Of a stretch of DNA of 64,000 nucleotides, positions 34,984-43,448 are shown piece by piece. The stretch's first letter is position 1, and each line of letters starts with the position of its first letter. Below the pieces are notes generated by a model, which saw nothing but the letters and a program-made list of their open reading frames with translations, had not been told where the DNA came from and did no database searches. The translations under genes and the position numbers were made by a program. Origin of the DNA: Variovorax gracilis (GTDB lineage Bacteria > Pseudomonadota > Gammaproteobacteria > Burkholderiales > Burkholderiaceae_C). Where the stretch lies: positions 868,001 through 932,000 of the forward strand of contig NZ_JASZYF010000001.1 in NCBI RefSeq assembly GCF_030317115.1, given 5' to 3'.

Positions 34984-35478
34984 TCACGCAATGGCCTCCA
35001 GCGCCTTCCAGACGCCTTGCAGTCCCTGCGTCTGCAGGATGTCCCGGATCTTGTCGGATGGACTTGGCGCGCACCGGGCCCACTGGAAATGGGGCGGGTC
35101 CGGGTGGGTCCAGTTTCCTCCCCAGTTGCAGTCGTGCCCGGCGAAGACGGCGGCCACCTGCGCGAACCACGCGTTCCCTCCTGGCGGCTTCCAGAAAAGA
35201 TCGCGATGCACGACGTCGACCGCCAGCCCATAGCCGTGCCAACTGAAGAGATTGGTCGGCGCATTCGTGACCGGCGCCATGGGTGGCTTCACGGTACGGC
35301 CACGCTTGTAGTAGAGCGCCTGCAATTCGAGCGACCGATACCCCTCGTAGACCATCGCAGGCAGCCCGAGCCTGTTGCAGGCGTCGATGGCGGCCTTCAC
35401 GCTGTCGGCAAAGCGAGGTGCCAACTTCGACAGATCGCGGTTCACCATGAGCGCCGTGTCATTGGATTGGGCGCTCAT
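34984..35478 (-). CDS. M15-family peptidoglycan peptidase (L-Ala-D-Glu or D,D-type)
   Basis: A 164-residue metallopeptidase. The zinc site is complete: Ser79-Trp-His81 with Gly84 and Asp88 (SWHGYGLAVD) and His130 (DPPHFQW). The EGYRSLELQALYYKRG segment before it is typical of endolysin- and CwlK-like M15C enzymes that cut between L-Ala and D-Glu in peptidoglycan. There is no obvious signal peptide, so export would need help or lysis. The ATG overlaps the stop of the upstream membrane-protein gene (ATGA at 35475-35478), so the two are translated together. No other phage-like gene is near. Confidence 0.85.
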   Translation of the reverse strand: MSAQSNDTALMVNRDLSKLAPRFADSVKAAIDACNRLGLPAMVYEGYRSLELQALYYKRGRTVKPPMAPVTNAPTNLFSWHGYGLAVDVVHRDLFWKPPGGNAWFAQVAAVFAGHDCNWGGNWTHPDPPHFQWARCAPSPSDKIRDILQTQGLQGVWKALEAIA

Positions 35479-36734
35479 GGCTGAATCTCTCCCTTGTTGA
35501 CGAATGCCGGCTTCCATGCCCGCGGCTCGAACACCGATTCGTCGACCGCACCGGTTGCGGGCTCTGGGGACGGCAACGGCAACTCCCTGTTCTCCGTCCC
35601 GTCGGTGGGAGCGGGTGGCGCAGCCGGCGATGGCGGAGCGGACGGACCAGGCGGGACCGGGGCGGGCCCGCCGCCGTTGTCCTGCGACCCTTCTTCCGGA
35701 CTCTTTTCATGCGGCTTGACGGTCGAGCGGATCACCATGATCCGGTTCAGCACGTCGAACCAGAACGGCGCTCCCAGCATGACGCCGAGCGCCGTGATCA
35801 ACCAGCCCAGCAACACACGAAGGATGGCATCGTGCCTGGCGCGGAAATCGCAGGGCTCGTCGACGCTGCGTGTCGCGCAGAGCTGCGTCGGGGCCCAAGC
35901 CAGCGTTGAATCGCCAATGGGCTTCCATCCCATCGGCAGGCCCAGCCGGTCCACCTCCTTGCGCAGCGCAACGACGTTGTCGGTCAGCTCTTTCGAAGAC
36001 GTGGAAGGCGGCTTGGCCGATTCCGCTTCCTTGACGACGACCTCCCGGAATGTCTTGTCGGTCGTCAGCCGGTGAAGGACATTCAGGGCGTCGACATTCA
36101 GCACTACCGCCGCGGCCAGGCCGATCATGAACAGGACCGCCTGGGTGCGGCGCTTGTACCACCCTGCGGCGCGGTCCATCGTTCCGTCGAACCACTGCTC
36201 GACGTTGAGCTTGACCTTGTTGAGATCGCCCCCGCCGTAATCGATCGCATTGAGGACCACGCGGCGCACATGCGCCGAGTCGAGCAGCATGGCGCGCTGC
36301 CGAAGCTCGGCCACCGTCAGCGGCCTGGCGATGTTTCCCTGCTCGTCGTCCTGCGTGCCGACTGTCGGCCCTCGGCCGATCAGGTCGAGGAAGGCGATCG
36401 AGAAGTGGGACGACGGAATGTACGAAGGCAGGTTCCTTCGGTGGCGCAATGGCATGTGCATCGCACCTGCCCCCGGCGTCAGCATGCTGCTGGTGAGCGT
36501 GGAAGGGTCGTACTTCCCCTGGAACAGCGAGAAGATCTGCGGATGTCGAAACAGGAAGGCCGTCGTCGAACCATCCGGGTCGTCCAGCAAGGTCCGAAGG
36601 GCACGCTCGAGGTCCATGGCGCGCCACTTGAGCACGCCCTCGATCCATTCCTTGATCGCAGTGCAGGTGAGCGCCATCAGCAGGAACAGGAACGACATCC
36701 CGATGGCTATTTCGAGTGTTTCGGAATTGAACAT
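35475..36734 (-). CDS. Unrecognised membrane protein with Pro-rich C-terminal tail
   Basis: A 419-residue protein I cannot assign to a characterised family. Hydrophobic helices are visible at about 5-24 (AIGMSFLFLLMALTCTAIKEW), 199-217 (AVLFMIGLAAAVVLNVDAL) and 303-330 (LRVLLGWLITALGVMLGAPF). The region between the first two is soluble and holds the LERALRTLLDDP pattern that I recall from a widespread uncharacterised group. Residues about 340-419 are rich in Pro, Glu and Ala (PAPVPPGPSAPPSPAAPPAP). Its stop is coupled to an M15 peptidase gene. It could place or regulate that peptidase at the envelope; this is inference from coupling alone. Confidence 0.75.
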   Translation of the reverse strand: MFNSETLEIAIGMSFLFLLMALTCTAIKEWIEGVLKWRAMDLERALRTLLDDPDGSTTAFLFRHPQIFSLFQGKYDPSTLTSSMLTPGAGAMHMPLRHRRNLPSYIPSSHFSIAFLDLIGRGPTVGTQDDEQGNIARPLTVAELRQRAMLLDSAHVRRVVLNAIDYGGGDLNKVKLNVEQWFDGTMDRAAGWYKRRTQAVLFMIGLAAAVVLNVDALNVLHRLTTDKTFREVVVKEAESAKPPSTSSKELTDNVVALRKEVDRLGLPMGWKPIGDSTLAWAPTQLCATRSVDEPCDFRARHDAILRVLLGWLITALGVMLGAPFWFDVLNRIMVIRSTVKPHEKSPEEGSQDNGGGPAPVPPGPSAPPSPAAPPAPTDGTENRELPLPSPEPATGAVDESVFEPRAWKPAFVNKGEIQP

Positions 36735-36844
36735 GCGCTAACCCCTCTGGAGTTCGCTGCCGGAGGCACCGTGCGGAACACAGGCTACCCAGGCTCTCGA
36801 AAGGCCGCCTACCCTCGATGAGGGAGACAGCAGGGGAAGTGCCG

Positions 36845-38002
36845 TCAGCGCTGCACGAATTGGAGAAGGAGCCGGCTCACTTCCTCCGGCTGCTCCTGCT
36901 GCACCCAGTGCCCGGCGCCGCCGACGATGTGGACGCCCGTCATCTGCGTGCAGGCACTGCCCTGCATCGCCTCGAAGTCGCCAGGTTTCTGGAAGATGCC
37001 CCAGTCGCTCCGGCCGGCGATGAAGCACGAAGGCACGTCGATCGTGCGGCCCGCCCATGTCTGGAGTTCCGCCGTGTATTGGCCGCCGGTTGCGCAGCGA
37101 TACCACTGCAGGCCGCCCTGGAAGCCGGTGCGGGCGTACTCGGCGGCGTACACCGCCAGCTCGTCCTCCGGCAGCCAGCGGCATGCGGCGATCTGCTCCG
37201 GAGCCGGCATTTCCGCGGCCACGGTTTCGGCCATGGTCTTGTCGGCCTCCATCACGTAATAGGTGGGCAGCTTCCCCAGTTCATCGGCTGTGAGCGACTG
37301 CAGGCGAAACGGCTTGTTGGCGGGCCAGTCGGCGCTCTTGCAGTGGTAGTAGGCGCGCAGGAAGGCTTGCAAGCCCTGCGGCGCCTGGCGCATGTGGCCG
37401 TCGGCCTCGGCCGTCGAGTAGTACCACTGGTAGTGCTTGCGCGGCGGCGACAGCTCGGCCAGTTCCTTCAACAGCGTGCCAATGACGCTGGAGCCGGGAG
37501 CAGCGGGCGCCGATGCGGCCGTGTTGAAAGGTATGGGAGGCACGCCGCCGAAAGGCGCGCTCATCAGGACCACCGAGCGAAACACGTCGGGCCGCACCAA
37601 CGCGCACCACGCGGCCACGGGCGAACCGAAGTCATGGCCGATGACCGCGGCCACGGTGCGATGGCCCAGCGCGGCGACCAGCCCGAGCGCGTCGCGCACG
37701 AGGTTCAGCATGCGGAACGGGTCGAGATCGGCGTCGAAGCCTTCCTGCCAACCGGTGGTCCGCCCGTAGCCGCGCTGGTCGGGCGCGACCACGTGATAGC
37801 CAGCCGCCGCGAGCGGCAGCATCACCTTTCGCCAGCTGTAGGCCAACTCCGGAAAGCCATGCAGCAACAGCAGGCAAGGCCTGTCGGGTGTCTCGAAGCC
37901 GGCTTCCAGGACGTGCATCGACAAGCCGTTGCTGTTGTCGACGAATCGCGACCGGATGCCCGCAGGCAGAGGCAAGGAATCGAGTGCTGAACCCGTGGTC
38001 AT
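36845..38002 (-). CDS. Alpha/beta-hydrolase, soluble epoxide-hydrolase-like
   Basis: A 385-residue alpha/beta-hydrolase. The oxyanion motif is HGFPE (48-52) and the nucleophile is Asp124 in GHDFGSP, as in epoxide hydrolases and haloacetate dehalogenases, where the acid forms an ester with the substrate. The histidine is in GGAGHWVQQEQPEEV (~365). The cap domain contains several Tyr residues (HYQWYYSTAEADGH) that could supply the epoxide-polarising tyrosines. It has no signal peptide. The SDR gene upstream on the same strand is 45 bases away and the two may be cotranscribed. Confidence 0.85.
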   Translation of the reverse strand: MTTGSALDSLPLPAGIRSRFVDNSNGLSMHVLEAGFETPDRPCLLLLHGFPELAYSWRKVMLPLAAAGYHVVAPDQRGYGRTTGWQEGFDADLDPFRMLNLVRDALGLVAALGHRTVAAVIGHDFGSPVAAWCALVRPDVFRSVVLMSAPFGGVPPIPFNTAASAPAAPGSSVIGTLLKELAELSPPRKHYQWYYSTAEADGHMRQAPQGLQAFLRAYYHCKSADWPANKPFRLQSLTADELGKLPTYYVMEADKTMAETVAAEMPAPEQIAACRWLPEDELAVYAAEYARTGFQGGLQWYRCATGGQYTAELQTWAGRTIDVPSCFIAGRSDWGIFQKPGDFEAMQGSACTQMTGVHIVGGAGHWVQQEQPEEVSRLLLQFVQR

Positions 38003-38047
38003 GACGTCCTCCTGGAGAGCCGGCCAATGCGGCAGTGTGCCAGCGTG

Positions 38048-38965
38048 TCAGTGCGGACGGGCGTTCGCCATGGCCTTGCCCACTTCGTTGCTACCTTGGG
38101 CCGCGCCGCTCTGGGGAACGATCTCGCCGCTGCGATCGGTCACTTCGGCAAGCCGCTGCGCGAGCTGTTCCGGCGCGTCGGCGCCAAGGCCAATCCACGT
38201 GCCCTGGGTCAGCGTGATGTGCGCCGCCTCGAAGGTGCCGGCGCCCGCGCAGAGGATGGTGCGGCTCGGCGCGTCCTGCGCGGCCAGCACCAGCATCGCC
38301 GGCACCACGGCCTCGGGCTTGAGGGCGTTGAGCACTTCCTCGGGCATCAGGTCCTCGGTCATGCGGGTGGCGGCGGTAGGCGCCAGGCAGTTGACGCGGA
38401 TGTCGTTCTTCGCTCCCTCGATGCTCAGCGTCTGCATGAGGCCCACCAGCGCGAGCTTGGCGGCGCCGTAGTTGCTCTGGCCGAAATTGCCGTAGAGGCC
38501 GGACGACGAGGTCGTCATCACGATGCGGCCGTATTTCTGCTCGTTCATGATCGGCCAGACGGCCTTGGTGCAATGCACGGCGCCCATCAGATGGACATCC
38601 ATCACGAGGCGGAAATCGGCAATGTCCATCTTCCCGAAGCTCTTGTCACGAAGGATGCCCGCGTTGTTGATGAGGATGTCGATGCGGCCCCAGGCGTCCA
38701 CTGCCTGCCGCACCATGGCTTGTACGGCCTCGAAATCGGTGACCGATGCGCCATTGGCAATCGCCTCGCCGCCCGCCGCCTTGATCTCGTCGACCACCGC
38801 CTGCGCAGCGCTCACGGACCCGCCGGAACCGTCACGCGCACCGCCGAGATCGTTGACCAAAACCTTGGCGCCACGCGCCGCAAGGGCAAGGGCGTGCTGG
38901 CGGCCCAGCCCGTTGCCCGCGCCGGTGACGATGGCCACGCGGCCCTTGAAATCGAGATTGCTCAT
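38048..38965 (-). CDS. SDR-family dehydrogenase, (3R)-hydroxyacyl-CoA-dehydrogenase-like
   Basis: A 305-residue short-chain dehydrogenase. The cofactor motif is TGAGNGLG (14-21) and the catalytic Tyr166/Lys170 lie in SNYGAAK; NNAG is at 100-103. LVNDLGGARDGSGGS and the length match the SDR domain of multifunctional enzyme type 2 (HSD17B4/FOX2-like), which oxidises (3R)-hydroxyacyl-CoA. It could therefore serve fatty-acid or steroid side-chain oxidation, but no hydratase or thiolase is adjacent. The epoxide-hydrolase-like gene follows on the same strand. Confidence 0.88.
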   Translation of the reverse strand: MSNLDFKGRVAIVTGAGNGLGRQHALALAARGAKVLVNDLGGARDGSGGSVSAAQAVVDEIKAAGGEAIANGASVTDFEAVQAMVRQAVDAWGRIDILINNAGILRDKSFGKMDIADFRLVMDVHLMGAVHCTKAVWPIMNEQKYGRIVMTTSSSGLYGNFGQSNYGAAKLALVGLMQTLSIEGAKNDIRVNCLAPTAATRMTEDLMPEEVLNALKPEAVVPAMLVLAAQDAPSRTILCAGAGTFEAAHITLTQGTWIGLGADAPEQLAQRLAEVTDRSGEIVPQSGAAQGSNEVGKAMANARPH

Positions 38966-39044
38966 GCCGGAATGCTTTCGTTTGGAGTCGTTGACGCGAC
39001 GCGTTTTACCCCAAACCCCCGCATAGGCCCGTCGCAGCCGTGAC

Positions 39045-39422
39045 CTAGTTCCGCTGGCTCAGCTTTTCGCAGTAGTCGAGCAGGAGGTCGATTTCGGCTG
39101 ATTTGTCGAAGAAAGCGTCGGCCCCCATGGCCTTGGAGCGCGCGCGCATGTCCGGCGTGGCGTAGTTGCTGAGCACCACCACTTTCTGGTGGGCCGACCT
39201 TTTCCGGCAAGCATCCACGACGCCGAGTCCGTTGCCTTGGTCCAGGAACAAGTCGACGATCGCGACGTCCCAGCTATCCCGGTGCTTTCGAAGCCACGAG
39301 ACCGCTTCGGCTTCGCCGCTCGCATGCGCGATCACCGTCGCGTCCGCGATGTCTTCGAGAAAGCCGACGAGGTTGTCCCGGATCACCGGGTTGTCTTCGA
39401 CCAGATAGGTCTTGAAAGTCAT
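39045..39422 (-). CDS. Single-domain response regulator
   Basis: A 125-residue receiver domain starting MTFKTYLVEDNPVIRDNL. The phospho-acceptor is Asp57 in VAIVDLFLDQGNG and the lysine lies in AFFDKSAEID. No output domain is attached and no kinase is next to it; gshA lies 131 bases upstream and the SDR gene downstream on the same strand. The LSNYATPDMRARSKAMGAD segment is typical of NarL-type receivers that have lost their HTH. It presumably works with a kinase encoded elsewhere, or as a phosphate sink. The start at 39422 gives a complete receiver. Confidence 0.85.
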   Translation of the reverse strand: MTFKTYLVEDNPVIRDNLVGFLEDIADATVIAHASGEAEAVSWLRKHRDSWDVAIVDLFLDQGNGLGVVDACRKRSAHQKVVVLSNYATPDMRARSKAMGADAFFDKSAEIDLLLDYCEKLSQRN

Positions 39423-39553
39423 GTGAGGACAGGGCAAATCAGAGTTGACAGGTGGATTTCGTCTCTGATGCCCATCATCCCCGGCGTGCGTGACATTCCG
39501 GTGGGTCTTGGCGGCCAATGTGGGTAGGCATGCACCTACCGAGTGCATACCGG

Positions 39554-41149
39554 TCAGAGGGCGGCGCGCTGACTCACGGGGGCCTGCGGCGTCTCGGCCC
39601 AATGGTTCTTGAAGCCGAGCCGACCCGGGGAAACGTACTGTTCGCGGTAAATCTCGAAGGGCATGGTGTCGTTGGCCTCGATGCGCTCCTGGGCCTCGAT
39701 CGAGGTCTGGGTCATGTGCTCGAACTGCGCCTGCAGTTCGGCCGGGAACGGCATCGCCAGCAGCGTCTCGCGGGTCTTCTCGGACTCGGCGCGAACGAAA
39801 CCGACGAAGGAATTGCCGTGCGCGTTCATGCCCTCCAGCACGCGCGCCGACGGCAGCACGGCCGGGTCGCCGAGCGCTGCACGGGCAGCGTGCAGCGCCT
39901 CGGCGTGCTTCGTCCCGCCGTGGGCCGCGTCCAGCGCCTCGGCGATGGGCACGAATTCCTCGAGCAGCTCGGCGCCCCATTCGGCAAGCGCCACCTGCCG
40001 GCCGTCGCGCTGCAGCTGCAGGCCGGGCTCGCGTCCGCGCGCAGCCGTGAGATTCTGGTTGTGCGCCAGGTTGGCGATCTCCTCGCGCGTGTCGGGCGGG
40101 CTGTCCGTCAGGAGGCAGTGCAGCAGGAAGACATCGAGGAAGCGCATGGTCTGTGCGTTGATGCCGACAGGCTCGAAGGGGTCGAGGTCCATGAGGCGCA
40201 CCTCGACGTATTCGACACCGCGCTCGCGCAGGGCGTGCAACGGTCGCTCGCCGGGATAGATCACGCGCTTGGGGCGGATCGTTCCGTAGAACTCGTTCTC
40301 GATCTGCAGCAGGCTGGTGGCAAGCTGGTTGTAGTCGCCGCCGAGACTGCGGATGCCGATCGCCTCGTAGGCGGGCCACGGCCGCGTGAGCGCATCCTGC
40401 AGCGACGCGCCATAGCCGTCGAGGCTGTTGTAGCTGACGGCCAGCGATGCCTGCGCCTCGCTCTGGTAGCCCAGCCGGCCCATGCGCAAGGACGTGCCAT
40501 GGGGCATGTGCATGCTGCCCTCGCCCAGCGGCTGCAACTCGTGCGGCCGGCCGTCGACAAAGGTCGAGCACAGCGCAGGCGAAGCGCCGAAGAGGTAGAG
40601 CAGCAGGAAGGCATGCCGGCGGAAGTTGCGGATCAGCCCGAAATACTGTTCGCTCGACACCTCCGGCAGCGACCAGTTGTAGTGAATGCCCGAGATGGTC
40701 TGCATGCGCCGCCCGTAGCGGTGGCTCAGGCCCATGCGGTAGACGCTCTTGGCGCGCCCGACATTGGATGAACCGTACCGCCCGATCGGGATGGTTTCAT
40801 CCGTCGGCAGGCCGCACGGCATGCTGGATACCCAAAGGCGCTCGTCGCCGGCCTCGTTCAGCACGCGGTACGTGAACTGGTGCACGCGCACCAGTTCTTC
40901 GAGCGCGGCCTCCACGTCGGCATGGGCGCCGGTGATGAGTTCGAGCTGCGACTCGCTGAAATCGGTCGTGATGTGCGGATGCGTGAGCGCTGAGCCCAGG
41001 GCCACCGGATGCGGCGTCAGCGCCAGCTTGCCATCCGGTTGCGCACGGAGGCTCTCCTTTTCGATCCCGCGCCGGACTCCCCTCAGCCGTGCGGGCGAGA
41101 ACGCGTCGAGGCGCTCCTTCAATTGGGTCATGTTGATATGGCCAGTCAT
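39554..41149 (-). CDS. gshA: Glutamate-cysteine ligase (E. coli-type)
   Basis: A 531-residue cytosolic enzyme that joins glutamate and cysteine with ATP in the first step of glutathione synthesis. It is the gamma-proteobacterial type: GIEKESLRAQPDGKL (ATP/Mg site), LTHPHITTDFSESQLELITG and SGIHYNWSLPE are all present. Gamma-glutamylcysteine is also a substrate of some EgtB enzymes, which is relevant to the egt genes 14 kb away. Two starts are possible: ATG at 41149 (MTGHIN) or 41131 (MTQLKERL). Neither has a strong ribosome site. Nothing in the upstream 190 bases beyond short GC-rich inverted repeats was recognised. Confidence 0.95.
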   Translation of the reverse strand: MTGHINMTQLKERLDAFSPARLRGVRRGIEKESLRAQPDGKLALTPHPVALGSALTHPHITTDFSESQLELITGAHADVEAALEELVRVHQFTYRVLNEAGDERLWVSSMPCGLPTDETIPIGRYGSSNVGRAKSVYRMGLSHRYGRRMQTISGIHYNWSLPEVSSEQYFGLIRNFRRHAFLLLYLFGASPALCSTFVDGRPHELQPLGEGSMHMPHGTSLRMGRLGYQSEAQASLAVSYNSLDGYGASLQDALTRPWPAYEAIGIRSLGGDYNQLATSLLQIENEFYGTIRPKRVIYPGERPLHALRERGVEYVEVRLMDLDPFEPVGINAQTMRFLDVFLLHCLLTDSPPDTREEIANLAHNQNLTAARGREPGLQLQRDGRQVALAEWGAELLEEFVPIAEALDAAHGGTKHAEALHAARAALGDPAVLPSARVLEGMNAHGNSFVGFVRAESEKTRETLLAMPFPAELQAQFEHMTQTSIEAQERIEANDTMPFEIYREQYVSPGRLGFKNHWAETPQAPVSQRAAL

Positions 41150-41340
41150 TCTTCGTGGGGCTGGAAGGTAGCACGATGAAAATAATGCTGCTCGAAGGAC
41201 CTTGCACGCCCCCAAGCCGCACGCACTTCGTGTCGTTTCGCTACCTCCCCGACCGGCGGCAACACCGGCGGTCCGGCGGAGCCGGTTCCGCGGTGTTCTG
41301 CCAGCGGGCCGGACTGCGCCGGCATTCGCGGGAAAAAACG

Positions 41341-41997
41341 TCAGGACAGGACGCGCAGGAGGAAGGCGTTGAGATCGGCAATTTCCTCCATGCAGACGGA
41401 ATGTTCCATGGGGTATTCATGCCACTCGATGCCGTAACCGAGGGCCTTGAGGGCGTCGCGGCCGTAGGTGGCGCGTGCGAGAGGGACCACGCCGTCGCGC
41501 TGGCCGTGGGCCTGGAAGATGGGGGTCGACTGGTTGGCGGAGCTTCGCTCCGTGGCGATGGTGTCGGCCAGCGGGAGGTAGCCCGAGAGGCCGACGATGC
41601 CCGCCAGCCGCTCAGGGTGGCGCAGGCCGGTCATGAACGACATGGCGCAGCCCTGGGAGAAGCCGGCGATGACGATGCGGCTGGCCGGGATGCCGCGTGC
41701 CTTTTCCTTCGTGAGAAGCGCCTCGATCGCCGCCTGCGAACTGCGCAGGCCGGTTTCGTCCTCCGGATGGCCGGGGCCCAGGATGTCGTACCAGGCGGGC
41801 ATCCGGTAGCCGCCATTGATGGTGACCGGCATCACCGGCGCATTGGGGAACACGAAGCGGACCGGGCCGACGGCCGAGAGGTCGAGTTCGTTGGCAATGG
41901 GCACGAAGTCATTGCCGTCGGCCCCCAGGCCGTGCATGAGGAGGACGGTCGCCGTGGGATTCGGACCGGTTTCGATTTCGATGGGAGGAAGTGACAT
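41341..41997 (-). CDS. Carboxylesterase/phospholipase, acyl-protein-thioesterase-like
   Basis: A 218-residue alpha/beta-hydrolase of the Abhydrolase_2 family. The nucleophile Ser114 lies in AGFSQGCAMS. The acid is Asp in GQRDGVVP (~168) and the base is His in YPMEHSVC (~200). LLMHGLGADGNDFVPIA (19-35) provides the oxyanion hole. These bacterial homologues of lysophospholipase/acyl-protein thioesterase hydrolyse short-chain esters. There is no signal peptide. The ATG at 41997 (MSLPPIEIE) is the normal start; the upstream extension lacks similarity. It diverges from the [2Fe-2S] gene. Confidence 0.92.
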   Translation of the reverse strand: MSLPPIEIETGPNPTATVLLMHGLGADGNDFVPIANELDLSAVGPVRFVFPNAPVMPVTINGGYRMPAWYDILGPGHPEDETGLRSSQAAIEALLTKEKARGIPASRIVIAGFSQGCAMSFMTGLRHPERLAGIVGLSGYLPLADTIATERSSANQSTPIFQAHGQRDGVVPLARATYGRDALKALGYGIEWHEYPMEHSVCMEEIADLNAFLLRVLS

Positions 41998-42110
41998 GGC
42001 TCCGAAGTTACCGCAGAACGGAGGGCAATTCCCGTCAGGACGGCAGCTTGGCTGACTTGGATGGCAACCGGTGGGCCTTAGGATCTGCGCCCACGCCAAG
42101 GAAAACCACT

Positions 42111-42437
42111 TTGAGCTCCTCCCCCGACACCGAAATCGCCGGCGCCCTCCTCGTCAGACCCAAGTTCGGCGGCGTGGCCCTGGTGTGCGGCGAATGCCAG
42201 AAACGCAGCAACGGACCGTCAAAGCTCAAGGCCAAGGATGTCCGCAAGCTGTTCAAGAAGGAAATGCACAACCTTCCGGTGCGCCTGCGCATCGTGCAGT
42301 GCAGTTGCCTGGGCTTGTGCCCCAAGAAAGCGTTGGCCGTCTCGGCCGTGGCTGGCGCAAAGGTGCTGGCGGCGGCGCTTCAGTCGGAAGACGAGGCACG
42401 AGCGGCCGCCGCCGCTTTCGCACGCGCGTTCTCCTAG
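42111..42437 (+). CDS. Thioredoxin-like [2Fe-2S] protein
   Basis: A 108-residue protein with Cys26 and Cys29 (LVCGECQKRS) and Cys64, Cys66 and Cys70 (QCSCLGLCPKKA). The spacing fits the thioredoxin-like [2Fe-2S] ferredoxin fold seen in (2Fe-2S) ferredoxin-domain proteins and in NuoE-like modules. The reaction partner is unknown. The TTG at 42111 with AAGGAAA eight bases before it is the best start; the frame opens further upstream inside the divergent esterase promoter. It is convergent with the LysR gene, whose stop lies ten bases beyond. Confidence 0.7.
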   Translation: MSSSPDTEIAGALLVRPKFGGVALVCGECQKRSNGPSKLKAKDVRKLFKKEMHNLPVRLRIVQCSCLGLCPKKALAVSAVAGAKVLAAALQSEDEARAAAAAFARAFS

Positions 42438-42447
42438 CCGCATCACT

Positions 42448-43341
42448 TCATCGGCGCGTCGCTGCCTGCTGGATGCATTCGACCAGATGGCGCGCGGCCG
42501 GCGTGAGCTGGAGGCCCCTGCGCCGGATCACGCACACCTGCAGCGTCGGCAGCGTGTCCTTCACTTCGACGCGCACGATGCCGTGATGCCCGAAGGCCAG
42601 TTCGGCCAGAGGCTCGACGAACATGCCGACGAGATCCATGTGTCCGACCAGGCCCAGCGCGACCGTGACGGACTCGCCGAGGATCATGCGGGCCGGCGGC
42701 GTCAACCCGATGGGAGAGAAGATGGGTGCCACGAATTCGCGGCCCAGTTCGCCATCGCCGGGAAGCAGCCATTCCGCGTCGTGCAGTTCGCGCAACGAGC
42801 GGCAGTGGCGCAAGGGGTGGCCCGCACGCACGCCGACGGCCAGTTGCACGGGGAACAGATCCACGCTTTCGAATTCGGCAGGCAGCGCGCCCGGCCCGAC
42901 GTGCGCGACGGCAAAGTCGAGATGACCGTCGCGCAGCCGCGCCAGCATCCACGGCAGCACCGCTTCGCTGAAATGCACGTCGACGGCCGGAAGGCGCGTG
43001 TGGAACTCGCGGAAGGCCTCTGGCAGCAGGGTCAGCGCGACCGACGTGCTCACGGCCACCGCCACCTTGCCGGTCGCGCCGTCCCGGATCTGGGCGATCT
43101 CGTCGCGTGCGCGGCGCATGTCGGCCAGCAGCAAGCGCGCGCGCGGCGCAAAGGCCTCGCCGTAGGGGGTGAGCCGCACGCCCTTGACGCTGCGCTCGAC
43201 CAGCGGCGCGCCGACTTCGCGCTCCAGCTCGCGCACGATCTTGGTCACCGCCGGCTGCGAAATCCCGACCGCCCGGGCTGCACCCCGGATGCTTTTCTGC
43301 TCGACCACGGCCACGAACGCAAGGAGCTGGTTCGGCTTCAT
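42448..43341 (-). CDS. LysR-family transcriptional regulator
   Basis: A 297-residue LTTR with an N-terminal winged HTH (LLAFVAVVEQKSIRGAARAVGISQPAVTKIVRELE, about 5-40) and a C-terminal effector-binding domain. The AARAVGISQPAVTK helix pattern matches the subgroup that includes CysB-like and TsaR/AbgR-type regulators. The ATG at 43341 is preferred to that at 43371. It diverges from an MHS-type transporter and an M14-like peptidase across about 107 A+T-richer bases, the usual LysR layout, so it probably activates those two genes when its ligand is present. Confidence 0.9.
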   Translation of the reverse strand: MKPNQLLAFVAVVEQKSIRGAARAVGISQPAVTKIVRELEREVGAPLVERSVKGVRLTPYGEAFAPRARLLLADMRRARDEIAQIRDGATGKVAVAVSTSVALTLLPEAFREFHTRLPAVDVHFSEAVLPWMLARLRDGHLDFAVAHVGPGALPAEFESVDLFPVQLAVGVRAGHPLRHCRSLRELHDAEWLLPGDGELGREFVAPIFSPIGLTPPARMILGESVTVALGLVGHMDLVGMFVEPLAELAFGHHGIVRVEVKDTLPTLQVCVIRRRGLQLTPAARHLVECIQQAATRR

Positions 43342-43356
43342 TGAAAACCAAAAGTT

Positions 43357-43389
43357 ATCGTTAGGTCTCAATTATTGTCTTTTCACGAT
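43357..43389. promoter_or_regulatory. Possible LysR-type inverted repeat between LysR and MHS genes
   Basis: ATCGT at 43357-43361 is inverted at 43385-43389 (ACGAT), with CAATTATTG, itself a short palindrome, between them at 43369-43377. The stretch is A+T-rich and central in the divergent intergenic region. This is weak evidence judged by eye. Confidence 0.3.
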
Positions 43390-43448
43390 CAAGACCTTTC
43401 TCTAGCATCCCGGCGCGACAACCCAACGACATCACCCAACCCGAACCG

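Noticed and set aside
34984..36734. A prophage lysis cassette around the M15 peptidase
   Set aside because: No holin, spanin, capsid, tail or integrase genes are present, and the partner membrane protein is far too large for a holin.
41150..41340. A terminator or riboswitch in the gap between gshA and the carboxylesterase
   Set aside because: Short GC-rich inverted repeats are visible, but no clean stem with a T-run and no known riboswitch pattern.
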